A stretch of 60,737 bases of DNA. Source: Bacillota bacterium. GTDB taxonomy: Bacteria > Bacillota > Clostridia > Christensenellales > CAG-138. Made by a program: the position numbers and the translations under genes. The stretch is from positions 1 to 60,737 of the forward strand of contig JAEYHP010000117.1 of assembly GCA_023409435.1 (NCBI GenBank). Reading direction: 5' to 3'. Below are positions 8,570 to 16,460 of this stretch, piece after piece. A model generated the notes under the pieces. It was given only the letters and a program-made list of their open reading frames with translations, was not told where the DNA came from and ran no database searches. Position 1 is the first letter of the stretch; the number at the start of each line of letters is the position of its first letter.

Positions 8570-8583
8570 CGCAAACGCTTTCA
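8570..8583. promoter_or_regulatory. LacI/CcpA-type operator upstream of the first importer cluster
   Basis: CGCAAACGCTTTCA fits the pattern YGNAANCGNTTNCR shared with the sites at 14039, 18175, 25411, 45824 and 46011. It lies 84 bases before the start of the ComEC-like gene, between it and the lacI stop. No convincing -10/-35 pair was found beside it, so the promoter it would control is uncertain. Confidence 0.5.
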
Positions 8584-8666
8584 TTTTGGTTTTCTCTTCA
8601 TACGCCTTGCGCGGCGCTGCGCAGACGGCTGTTTATTCCATATTTTTAATAGCTTAAGGAGCAAAC

Positions 8667-9611
8667 TTGGAGATTATTTGCATCAATGTCGGCTATGGAG
8701 ACGCGATATTCCTGCAATCGGAGGGGTACCGCATATTGATCGACGGAGGAAGCGCAAACCCGAACGAATATCGGGAAAACCGCACTCCAGCGCTTGCCTG
8801 GCTGCAGAAATGCGGCGTTGCCGGGTTGGACGCCGCCGTCGTTTCCCATATCCATGAGGATCATGTCGGCGGACTTGAAGGCGTGGTGGAGCAGCTTGCC
8901 GTGAAAGAGCTGTGGCTGCCTTACCCGGCGGAGCTGTTCCGTTCCGGGCGCGCGTTTTCGGTTCCGGCGGATACGGCTGAAAACGTACGGCTGTTCACGC
9001 AGGCGCTCAACGCCATGCAGCGGCTGGTACGGTTGGCGGACGCCAAGGGAATACGGCTCCGGGAGCTTGCGCGCGGCGCAGTCACTTCTTTGGGCGGCTT
9101 GAAGACGAAGGCGCTGGGCCCGGACGCAAAACGGCGGGCCGCGTTCGCGGAGCTGTTGGCGCGAGCCTATCAATGTAAGACCGATGAGGACGCGCTGCCG
9201 TTTCTTGCCGCGCTGGACAGCCAATCCAACGACGCAAGCCTGATATTGAAAGTTTGCGAACCCGGGATTTCTATATTGCTGCCCGGCGATTGCTGCCCCC
9301 ACGCATGGCCGGAAGGGCTGACAGAAAGCGAACTTCGCGCGGACGTATTCAAGCTTCCGCATCATGGCCAGATCGACAGCGTCACGGTCGATTCCATACA
9401 GGCGGTACGGCCGCGGGTGGTGCTTACGACCTCCTCCTCCGACCGCCGTTACAACAGCTCCAACCCGGAAGTTTACCGGTTGATAGAGAACGCGCTGCCT
9501 GTCGACGCGCAGCCGGATTTCCTGTTCAGCGATGAGCCGGACTACCCGCCCTACACCTTGGGGCGACAGGGAACGCAGGCCGTGCGGCTGAATTTCCTCG
9601 GCAACCGTTGA
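8667..9611 (+). CDS. ComEC-like metallo-beta-lactamase-fold hydrolase, soluble
   Basis: Soluble protein of the ComEC/Rec2-type metallo-beta-lactamase fold, 314 residues. Metal ligands are seen in SHIHEDHVGG (H61, H63, D65, H66), LLPGD and KLPHHG, with VGYGDAIFLQ and LIDGG at the N-terminus. It has no membrane segments, unlike true ComEC. The start is a TTG with AAGGAG five bases upstream. Members of this fold cut phosphodiesters in nucleic acids or small molecules; the substrate is unknown. Its place directly before an importer, and a similar protein at 32840 before another importer, suggest a role tied to the imported compound. It is not closely similar to that second copy outside the motifs. 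Confidence 0.85.
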   Translation: MEIICINVGYGDAIFLQSEGYRILIDGGSANPNEYRENRTPALAWLQKCGVAGLDAAVVSHIHEDHVGGLEGVVEQLAVKELWLPYPAELFRSGRAFSVPADTAENVRLFTQALNAMQRLVRLADAKGIRLRELARGAVTSLGGLKTKALGPDAKRRAAFAELLARAYQCKTDEDALPFLAALDSQSNDASLILKVCEPGISILLPGDCCPHAWPEGLTESELRADVFKLPHHGQIDSVTVDSIQAVRPRVVLTTSSSDRRYNSSNPEVYRLIENALPVDAQPDFLFSDEPDYPPYTLGRQGTQAVRLNFLGNR

Positions 9612-9689
9612 ATGAAAACAGTTCATATTGCATAAACGCATTTTCTTTAAAGCGCGACGCTTTAATAAAAAAGAAAGAGGTGTACATCA

Positions 9690-10931
9690 ATGAAGAAAAA
9701 CAGACTTCTCGCTTGGTTGTGTGTCATTCTCATGATCGCCACGGCGTTTATGGGCTGCACGCCCGCACCCGCGGCAACCTCTGAACCGGCGCCGACCGAG
9801 AACGCTCCTGCGCCTGCCCAGCCCGAGCAACCCGCAGCGCCTTCGGAGCCAACCGAAGACACAACCCCCGTTACCCTGAACTTCGCCACCGCGGGCGATA
9901 CCAACATGATGGAGTTCTTCCAGAACATGATCGTGCCCGAATTCAACAAGGTATACCCGCATATTTCCGTGAATGTAGCGGGCACCGGTGCGGGCGATTC
10001 CGGCAGCAAGACGATCCACACCAAACTGCGCGCCCAGCTTGACGCGGGCAAGGAAACTTGGGACTTGGACGCGGCATGTGTCAACCAAAGCGTCATGCGC
10101 GACCTGATCGCCGACGGGTTGATCGTGAAGTTCGTGGGCGATCTGGAAAACGAGAAATACGTCAACACCGTATCCGCGCAAAACGCGCTGGGTACGCCGG
10201 TGGAAGGGTATGTCGTTCCTCTCTTCCAGTCCCAGGTGGTTATCGCCTACAACCCCGCAATGGTAGCAAATCCGCCCAAGACGTTTGCGGAACTGGAAAC
10301 GTGGATCAAGGAGAACCCGAACAAATTCGGCTACAACGGCGTGACGGGCGGCATGTCCGGCGTGGGGTTCACGATCGGCTATGTGTACTACAAAACGGGC
10401 ATGTACGATACGTTCGCCAAGGGCGTATATGACCCGGCGAATGAAGCGGCCTGGCCCGACGTGATCAAGGGGCTCAAGAGCCTGCCCGTCGTCTATACGC
10501 AGGGCAACGCCGGTACGCTGGATATGCTCAACCGCGGCGAAATCGCCATGGGCCCCGTCTGGGTAGATATGTTCTACCTCTGGAAGAGCGATGGACGCAT
10601 GGACCCCAACATGAAAATGATACTGCCCGAACCCGGCCTGCCCGGCCAGCCCATGTACCTGGTTGTTTCTACAAAGGGCGAAAATCAGGACGCCGCGAAG
10701 AAGTTCATAGACTTTATCGCCCGCCCCGAAATACAGGCCAAGTACGTGGTGGAAGCCAGCACATGGTACCCTGGCATTGACGCCAGCGCCGTATTCGAGG
10801 TGTGCAGCGACGAAGCCAAGGCCAAGCTGTTCAGCGAGGTCACATCCGAAGAACTCGCGGCTAAGGGGCTTTCCCTGATGCTGACCACCTACCAGGCCGA
10901 CTTGTTAAGGACCTACGAGGAAGTACGCTGA
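9690..10931 (+). CDS. ABC importer substrate-binding lipoprotein, cluster 1
   Basis: 413-residue solute-binding lipoprotein. It has a signal peptide with lipobox AFMGC (C23), a Pro/Ala/Glu-rich linker to about residue 60, and a two-lobed binding domain of the PotD/iron/2-aminoethylphosphonate type (NFATAGDTNMMEFF, GYVVPLFQSQVVIAYNP, GPVWVDMFYLWKS). It would capture the ligand outside the membrane and deliver it to the permeases encoded at 11049 and 11920. The ribosome site AAGAGG lies before the ATG. A stable hairpin follows the stop (10973-11006), which often lets the binding protein be made in excess over the permease. The family is clear; the ligand cannot be read from the sequence. Confidence 0.9.
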   Translation: MKKNRLLAWLCVILMIATAFMGCTPAPAATSEPAPTENAPAPAQPEQPAAPSEPTEDTTPVTLNFATAGDTNMMEFFQNMIVPEFNKVYPHISVNVAGTGAGDSGSKTIHTKLRAQLDAGKETWDLDAACVNQSVMRDLIADGLIVKFVGDLENEKYVNTVSAQNALGTPVEGYVVPLFQSQVVIAYNPAMVANPPKTFAELETWIKENPNKFGYNGVTGGMSGVGFTIGYVYYKTGMYDTFAKGVYDPANEAAWPDVIKGLKSLPVVYTQGNAGTLDMLNRGEIAMGPVWVDMFYLWKSDGRMDPNMKMILPEPGLPGQPMYLVVSTKGENQDAAKKFIDFIARPEIQAKYVVEASTWYPGIDASAVFEVCSDEAKAKLFSEVTSEELAAKGLSLMLTTYQADLLRTYEEVR

Positions 10932-10972
10932 CACAAAAATGCGGCCCGCAGCATTGCGGATTCTTTCAAGAG

Positions 10973-11006
10973 CCCGCTGACAAAGACTCCTCGCTTTGTC
11001 AGCGGG
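10973..11006 (+). terminator. Stem-loop after the binding-protein gene (no U-tract)
   Basis: CCCGCTGACAAAG pairs perfectly with CTTTGTCAGCGGG around an eight-base loop. No T-run follows, so it is more likely an mRNA-stabilising or attenuating hairpin than a full terminator. Similar CTGACAAAG-type hairpins occur at 6168-6200 and 39292-39324. Confidence 0.65.
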
Positions 11007-11048
11007 CAGCCTCCCGCTTAACGAATGCCGGATTGGGGTGAAGCCAAC

Positions 11049-11915
11049 GTGAAGACATACCCTGCGGCAGAAGCCGCGCAAAAAAAGCAGGCGATCAAGG
11101 AGTTCGCCTATAAGCTGCTGGGGGCGGCCATTGTGCTGCCCGTGGTCGTGCTGATACTCGTGGAATACGTATATCCCTTCCTGCTGTCCTTTATCAGCAG
11201 CCTGAAGCTGCCGGAAGGCGGCGCGTTGACGCTTGAAAACTATTCCTATATCCTGCGGATTTACGGCCAAGATATTTTATATACCCTGTTTGTATCCGTC
11301 GCTTCGCTCATCGTGGTCCTTACGGTAGCTATATTGATCGGCGGGTACTTAACGCTTAACGAAAATCCGTTCATCGAATTCATGTTCAAGCTGCCGCTGT
11401 TCATTCCGTTCGTGGTGGTCGGCCACGCGATGCGGACATTCTTAGCGCCTAAAGGCATACTGAATTCGCTGCTCAGCCTGATTGGACTTATCAATATCGA
11501 AGCGCCGCCGGATTATGCGTACGGGCCGATCGGCACCATCATAGCGCTCAGCTGGAAGCAGATCGCGTTCGCGCTGCTGCTTGTGATGTCCGCATTTCAG
11601 TCCGTGGACAAGAGCTATCTGGAAGCGGCAAGAAATCTTGGCGCTTCGAAGTTCCGGCTGATCCGTGAGATGCTGCTCCCGCTGTCCTTTGGGAGCATCG
11701 CGGTATCCGCGGTGCTGATATTCACTTCCTTTCTCCAGAACTTCTCCGTCGTGATGATGATGGGGAGCGGTTCGGGCGCGCGGCACATTATGGTGGATAT
11801 ATTCCAGCAGATCAATTATCTCAACAACATAAACGTCGCAAACGCGCTGGGTGTGGTTTCCTATGTGTTCGCGTTGGGCGCGGCGGTCATTTACCTTAGA
11901 AAGGCGGCGAAGTGA
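11049..11915 (+). CDS. ABC importer permease, cluster 1, first subunit (PotB-like)
   Basis: Inner-membrane permease with about six transmembrane segments and one BPD_transp_1 domain. The GTG at 11049 is preferred because GGGGTG lies about seven bases upstream; an ATG eight codons earlier has no ribosome site. The EAA coupling loop that docks on the ATPase is YLEAARNLGASKFRLIREMLLPLSFG in outline (near residue 190). Length (about 288 residues) matches PotB-like subunits. The next permease starts 5 bp after the stop, so the two are probably made together as a heterodimer. Confidence 0.9.
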   Translation: MKTYPAAEAAQKKQAIKEFAYKLLGAAIVLPVVVLILVEYVYPFLLSFISSLKLPEGGALTLENYSYILRIYGQDILYTLFVSVASLIVVLTVAILIGGYLTLNENPFIEFMFKLPLFIPFVVVGHAMRTFLAPKGILNSLLSLIGLINIEAPPDYAYGPIGTIIALSWKQIAFALLLVMSAFQSVDKSYLEAARNLGASKFRLIREMLLPLSFGSIAVSAVLIFTSFLQNFSVVMMMGSGSGARHIMVDIFQQINYLNNINVANALGVVSYVFALGAAVIYLRKAAK

Positions 11916-11919
11916 GCCT

Positions 11920-12747
11920 ATGAAACAGAGCAATATGCTGCGCAGCAGAAGCCCATTAAAGCTGACGGGCCGCCTGCTGGCGTACTTTATCACCATATTT
12001 GTCATTGTGGGCCCGCTAAGCGGCCTTGTAATATGGTCGCTGGCCGAAAAGTGGTACTGGCCGAATATCATGCCGCAGCAATTCGGCTTTTCGTACTGGG
12101 TCAAAGCGTTTCGCGGGGACATGATGACGTCGTTTATCAACGGCGTGGAGATCGCCGTCATCACAACGATGGTAGTGATGCTCATTTCCGTTCCGCTGGG
12201 GTATGTGCTGGCGCGGTATAAGATTCCGTTCAAAACCATCATACTCGCGCTGTTCCTGCTGCCCCAGGCCTTCCCCTCCCTTCCCATATTCGCGAACCTC
12301 GCCACGCTGTTTTACCGGTGGGATCTCGCGGGGAAACTGTCCGGCGTGGCGCTGGTGCATATCGGCGCGGCATTCATTTATTCCATATGGACCATGGTGT
12401 CGGTGTACCAATCCATACCCAAGGTGCTCGAGGACGCCGCATTTTCCATGGGCGCTTCGCGGATACGAGCATTTTTCGACGTCGCACTGCCTCTCGCCGC
12501 GCCCGGCATATTCGTATCCGCCCTGCTGGTGTTTCTGTATTCCCTCGACGAGTTCACCGGCACGCTGATGATCGGTTCGCCCTTTGTAAAAACGCTGCCG
12601 GTGCAGATGTATACGGCGTCCATGGGGTATGAGATGCAGATTGCCTCCGTAACCAGCCTGATGGTCACGATCCCGGGTATTCTGCTGCTGTTCTGCTTCC
12701 AGAAGTTTATGAAGGCGGAGTACCTGTCTTCCTTCGGCCGTCTGTAA
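11920..12747 (+). CDS. ABC importer permease, cluster 1, second subunit (PotC-like)
   Basis: Second membrane subunit of the importer, 275 residues, starting at MKQSNMLRSRSPLKL right after the first permease; the longer open frame upstream overlaps that gene. It has about six hydrophobic segments (LLAYFITIFVIVGPLSGLVIW first) and an EAA loop, LEDAAFSMGASRIRAFFDVALPL. Splitting the permease in two contrasts with the importers of clusters 2 and 3 in this window, where both halves are fused in one polypeptide. Confidence 0.9.
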   Translation: MKQSNMLRSRSPLKLTGRLLAYFITIFVIVGPLSGLVIWSLAEKWYWPNIMPQQFGFSYWVKAFRGDMMTSFINGVEIAVITTMVVMLISVPLGYVLARYKIPFKTIILALFLLPQAFPSLPIFANLATLFYRWDLAGKLSGVALVHIGAAFIYSIWTMVSVYQSIPKVLEDAAFSMGASRIRAFFDVALPLAAPGIFVSALLVFLYSLDEFTGTLMIGSPFVKTLPVQMYTASMGYEMQIASVTSLMVTIPGILLLFCFQKFMKAEYLSSFGRL

Positions 12748-12768
12748 TCGCGAATAGGAGAGTCAACC

Positions 12769-13836
12769 ATGATAGACGTAAGAATCGAGAACCTGACCAA
12801 GAAATACGGCAATAACGTCGCGCTCAACGGCATAAATCTTACGCTCAAGCCGGGGACCATGACGGCGGTGCTGGGCCCGTCCGGATGCGGCAAAACCACG
12901 CTGCTGCGCTCGCTGGGCGGGTTTCTTCCGGTGGACGGCGGCAGCATATACTTTGGCGGGCGGGATGTGACGCGCGTGCCGCCGCAGGACCGCGGCGCGG
13001 CGCTGGTGTTCCAAAATTACGCGCTTTGGCCGCATATGTCGGTGTACGAAAACATCTCCTACGGATTAAAAATCAAAAAGGTCGATAAGGCGGAGATCAA
13101 GCAACGCGTGGACCAGGTGGTGGAGCTTGTGGGGCTTGACCCGGAAATGCTGGTAAAAGGGCGCAGACCCACGCAGCTTTCAGGCGGCCAGCAGCAGCGC
13201 GTGGCGCTGGCGCGGGCGCTGGTAATTGAGCCGGAGCTATTTTTGCTGGACGAACCGCTCTCAAACCTGGACGCCAAGGTGCGCTCCAAGCTGAGGATTT
13301 ATATCCGCGAGGTGCAGCAGAAGGTGGGCATCACGGCGCTCTATGTCACGCACGACCAGGAGGAGGCGCTTTCCATTGCGGATACCATCGTGGTGATGGA
13401 TAAGGGCGAGATCATGCAGATCGGCCCTCCGGAGGATATTTACGCGCGGCCCTCCAACCTGTTTGTTGCGGAGTTCATAGGAGACAGCGCGGTGCTTTCC
13501 GGCGTGGCGCTCGACGCGCACACGGCGGAGCTTTCCGGAAATATCATTGAAAACATCGAAATTCATGCGGGCGGCGCAGTACAGAAAGGCGACAGGGTAA
13601 CGATTATACTGCGCGCGGCGGATTTAAAGCTTTATCCCGCCCAATATGACTGCTCCAAAATTCAGGATGCGCTGTGTTTAAACGCCAGGGCGGAGAGCGC
13701 GATGTATATCGGGTCCAAATACAAGCACGTCATCCGGCTGAAGGAGCAGACCATACTGGCGGATTGGGAGGAAAACTACAGCGGGCAGACGATCCAGCTG
13801 ATCGTGCCCAGGGACAAAATCCGCATATTCAAATAA
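12769..13836 (+). CDS. ABC importer ATPase, cluster 1 (PotA-like)
   Basis: Cytoplasmic ATPase driving the cluster 1 importer, 355 residues. Walker A GPSGCGKTT is at 36-44, the signature LSGGQQQR at 137-144, Walker B with catalytic glutamate FLLDEP at 158-163, and the switch histidine in YVTHDQEE. A C-terminal TOBE-like domain (about residues 240-355) is typical of the PotA/FbpC/MalK branch and often carries regulation. It follows the second permease by 21 bases. A GC-rich inverted repeat follows the stop, but no clear U-tract. Confidence 0.94.
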   Translation: MIDVRIENLTKKYGNNVALNGINLTLKPGTMTAVLGPSGCGKTTLLRSLGGFLPVDGGSIYFGGRDVTRVPPQDRGAALVFQNYALWPHMSVYENISYGLKIKKVDKAEIKQRVDQVVELVGLDPEMLVKGRRPTQLSGGQQQRVALARALVIEPELFLLDEPLSNLDAKVRSKLRIYIREVQQKVGITALYVTHDQEEALSIADTIVVMDKGEIMQIGPPEDIYARPSNLFVAEFIGDSAVLSGVALDAHTAELSGNIIENIEIHAGGAVQKGDRVTIILRAADLKLYPAQYDCSKIQDALCLNARAESAMYIGSKYKHVIRLKEQTILADWEENYSGQTIQLIVPRDKIRIFK

Positions 13837-14158
13837 CGGGCGAGGCTTTTTTGCCGCCCCGTTGCACGCCCGGCAAGTCCCTCCCTAAGAGCGGATTTGC
13901 CGGGTATTACCCGGGCGGCAAAATACCGGAGCTATAAGCAAAATCTTCAGCGGGCATATTTTTATGCTTGACAAACGGTTTTTTTGTGACTAGTATAAGC
14001 ATATCAATTTCATACAGCTTTATTTTTTTAACGTGTAACGTAAACGTTTACGGTCAATCTGAAGAACCGATATCCCCGCAAAAACGGTAAAACACCGCAC
14101 AATCAGACAGAAAACCTCAAAAAGGCGTTTATAAAATTCCATTCTGCAGGAGGGCGTT
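13837..14158 (+). promoter_or_regulatory. Intergenic promoter region of the HAD/phosphoglycerate-mutase operon with operator
   Basis: Promoter TTGACA (13968-13973), 17-base spacer, TAGTAT (13991-13996). Downstream lies the 14-bp perfect palindrome CGTAAACGTTTACG (14039-14052), a LacI-family operator placed to block elongation. The first part of the gap has a GC-rich inverted repeat (CCCGGCAA with TTGCCGGG, about 13869-13906) that may end transcription from cluster 1 inefficiently. No coding frame was recognised. Confidence 0.75.
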
Positions 14159-14914
14159 ATGAAGCCGGAGATCGACACCATTTTCTTTGATGTTGGCAAC
14201 ACCCTGAGAATTGTCTTAAAGGATGCGCCGTTTCAGGCCGCGGCGGAAAACGAGCTGATGCGGCTTGTAGGGGCGACGGAACCCCACGACGTCTTTTTCA
14301 GCAAACTGGAAAACAGGTGGAACGCATACCGCAAGCAAAGCAAGCGCAGCATGCTGGAAGCTTCTGAAATGGAGCTTTGGACGTTCTGGCTGCTGCCGGA
14401 TTATCCCGCGGAGCTTATCGCGGCAAACGCCGGGCGGCTTACGCGGCTTTGGCGGGACCACGACGGCAGGCGCATCCCAAGACATGACGTCAAGGCGACG
14501 TTAAAAGAATTGGTCCGGCGCGGTTACAAGCTGGGCATTATCGCGAATACCATCACGGAAACGGAGATCCCGGATTGGATGGTGGAGGACGGTGTGGCGA
14601 GCTGCTTCCGTACCGTGATACTTTCCTCCAAGGTCAGGCTCCGCAAACCCGACCCTGAGATTTACCTGCTTGCCGCGCGCACGATCGGCTCCTTACCCGC
14701 GCAGTGCGCCTATGTGGGAGATAACCCGATCCGGGATACGGAAGGCACGCGCGCGTCCGGCTATGCGAAGATGATACTCATCAACGAGCCGGCGACGCTG
14801 AAAAACGAGCCGCAGTCGGCGGATCTCCCGCTGGACCATGCGATAGACGAGATTTCGGAGCTTCTTACCCTGTTTCCTTCCCGCGTAAAGACGGTGCAGG
14901 GGGACAACGCATGA
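14159..14914 (+). CDS. HAD-superfamily phosphatase paralogue 1
   Basis: 251-residue HAD subfamily I hydrolase, probably a small-molecule phosphatase. Motif I is FFDVGNTL: the nucleophile D11 is present, but the second aspartate of the usual DxD is glycine. Motif II is GIIANT, motif III the lysine in LRKPDPE and motif IV YVGDNPIRD. It has a helical cap between about residues 20 and 95. It overlaps the next HAD gene by ATGA and shares sequence with both following copies, consistent with tandem duplication. The ATG is preceded by GGAGGG. Confidence 0.9.
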   Translation: MKPEIDTIFFDVGNTLRIVLKDAPFQAAAENELMRLVGATEPHDVFFSKLENRWNAYRKQSKRSMLEASEMELWTFWLLPDYPAELIAANAGRLTRLWRDHDGRRIPRHDVKATLKELVRRGYKLGIIANTITETEIPDWMVEDGVASCFRTVILSSKVRLRKPDPEIYLLAARTIGSLPAQCAYVGDNPIRDTEGTRASGYAKMILINEPATLKNEPQSADLPLDHAIDEISELLTLFPSRVKTVQGDNA

Positions 14915-15657
14915 ATACAGAAAATTTCGATGCGATATTTTTTGACCTCGGAGGCACGCTCCGTCTTTTGGTCGAGGATGAAGCGTTCCAACTCGAAGCC
15001 ATGCGCAGCATCACACGGTTGCTGAACACCGATGCGGATCCGAAGGAGTTCTGCGCCCTGCTGGATCAGCGGTATGAAGGGTACCGCAAATGGGCGTTTG
15101 CCGAAATGAAGGAAGCGCCTGAGATGGAACTTTGGACACGGTGGCTTGCTCCGGATTTTCCGAAGGACCGGGTTGCGGCGGTGGCCGTGGAGTTGACAGT
15201 CCATTACCGCAACACGAAAGGCCGGCGGGCGGTGGCCGAACATGGCGCGGAAGTGATCCGCGAACTCTACCGCAGGGGATACACCCTGGGAATCATCAGC
15301 AATCTGATCACCTCTAAGGAGATTCCGGATTGGCTTTCGGCAGACGGCCTCACCCCATATTTTAAGTCCGTGCTGCTTTCGGCGGTATGTGGCATCCGCA
15401 AGCCCGACCCCGCGATCCACATCATGGCCGCGAAAGAGGCGGGTGTCGAGCCCGAACGCTGCGTGTATGTGGGGGATAACCTCAAGCGGGACGTTGCGGG
15501 GACGAAAGCCGCAGGCTTTGGCGCTTTCCTTCTGTTTGTGGAACCCGGAAAGACATTGAAGCCCGCGCCCGAAGGGTCCGAACCGGACGCCGTGCTATAC
15601 GATTTTGCGGAACTGCTTACGATGTTCCCGCCGCGCCGGGCGCAGGCGGCGATATAA
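14911..15657 (+). CDS. HAD-superfamily phosphatase paralogue 2
   Basis: 248-residue member of the same HAD group. Motif I is FFDLGGTLR (D12, Gly in place of the second Asp), motif II GIISNL, motif III GIRKPDPA and motif IV YVGDNLKRD. It shares with paralogue 3 the stretches LLDQRYEGYRKW / LLDQRYDKYRDW and APEMELWTRWLAP / APEAELWIRWLAP, so these two are the closest pair. Start and stop lie in a tight operon (4-base overlap upstream, 19 bases to the next gene). Retaining three copies suggests different phosphate esters as substrates (inference). Confidence 0.9.
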   Translation: MNTENFDAIFFDLGGTLRLLVEDEAFQLEAMRSITRLLNTDADPKEFCALLDQRYEGYRKWAFAEMKEAPEMELWTRWLAPDFPKDRVAAVAVELTVHYRNTKGRRAVAEHGAEVIRELYRRGYTLGIISNLITSKEIPDWLSADGLTPYFKSVLLSAVCGIRKPDPAIHIMAAKEAGVEPERCVYVGDNLKRDVAGTKAAGFGAFLLFVEPGKTLKPAPEGSEPDAVLYDFAELLTMFPPRRAQAAI

Positions 15658-15676
15658 CAGCAATCGGAGGAGAAAC

Positions 15677-16438
15677 ATGGAGATACAGGGCATATTCTTT
15701 GACCTTGGCGGCACGCTCCGCATCCTGCATAAGGAACCGGAGCACCAGTACAACGCAATGAAAAAGATTGCGGAGCTGGTGGGCACGGATATGGACCCCA
15801 AACAGTTCCACAAGCTTCTGGACCAGCGCTATGACAAATACCGGGACTGGGCGATTGAAACCATGCGGGAAGCGCCGGAAGCCGAGCTTTGGATTCGCTG
15901 GCTGGCCCCCGAGTACCCCGCGGACCGTATCGCCGTGAACGCCCCGGAGCTTACCTATGAGTACCGCCAGGCCAAGGGCAAGCGGTACGTGGTGGAGGGC
16001 GGAGTGGAAGTGGTACACGAGCTATACAAAAGAGGCTACACGCTGGGGATCATCAGCAACCTCATCGGCTGCCACGAAATACAGGACTGGCTCAAGGAGG
16101 ACGGGCTGGAACCCTATTTTAAATCCGTGGTGCTTTCCTCCGTCACATGCATCCGCAAGCCGGACCCGGCCATATATCTGCAGGCGGCCGAGGAAGCAAA
16201 CGTGGCGCCCGCGCTATGCGCCTGCGTGGGGGACAATTACGCGCGCGATATCATCGGCGCGAAGACAGCGGGGTTCGGGCTGAACGTCGGCATCGATTAC
16301 CCGGATAACCCCTCCAAAGAGGTCATTACCGATGAAAACAGGCCGGATATCATTATAGGCGATATCCGGCAACTGCTTGACATATTCCCGAAGGCGCCCG
16401 AGGTTCGTTTGGGCCAGCCGGGCGGCGCACAGCGCTAA
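15677..16438 (+). CDS. HAD-superfamily phosphatase paralogue 3
   Basis: 253-residue HAD hydrolase starting at MEIQGIFFDLGG, with GGAGG upstream; the frame is open for another 24 codons inside the previous gene. D9 is the nucleophile in FFDLGGTLR; motif II is GIISNL, motif III CIRKPDPA and motif IV CVGDNYARD. The permuted phosphoglycerate mutase begins 22 bases after its stop, so it is probably co-expressed with that enzyme. Whether the mutase product is its substrate is unknown. Confidence 0.9.
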   Translation: MEIQGIFFDLGGTLRILHKEPEHQYNAMKKIAELVGTDMDPKQFHKLLDQRYDKYRDWAIETMREAPEAELWIRWLAPEYPADRIAVNAPELTYEYRQAKGKRYVVEGGVEVVHELYKRGYTLGIISNLIGCHEIQDWLKEDGLEPYFKSVVLSSVTCIRKPDPAIYLQAAEEANVAPALCACVGDNYARDIIGAKTAGFGLNVGIDYPDNPSKEVITDENRPDIIIGDIRQLLDIFPKAPEVRLGQPGGAQR

Positions 16439-16460
16439 GCTTCAAAAAGGAGGAACCGGT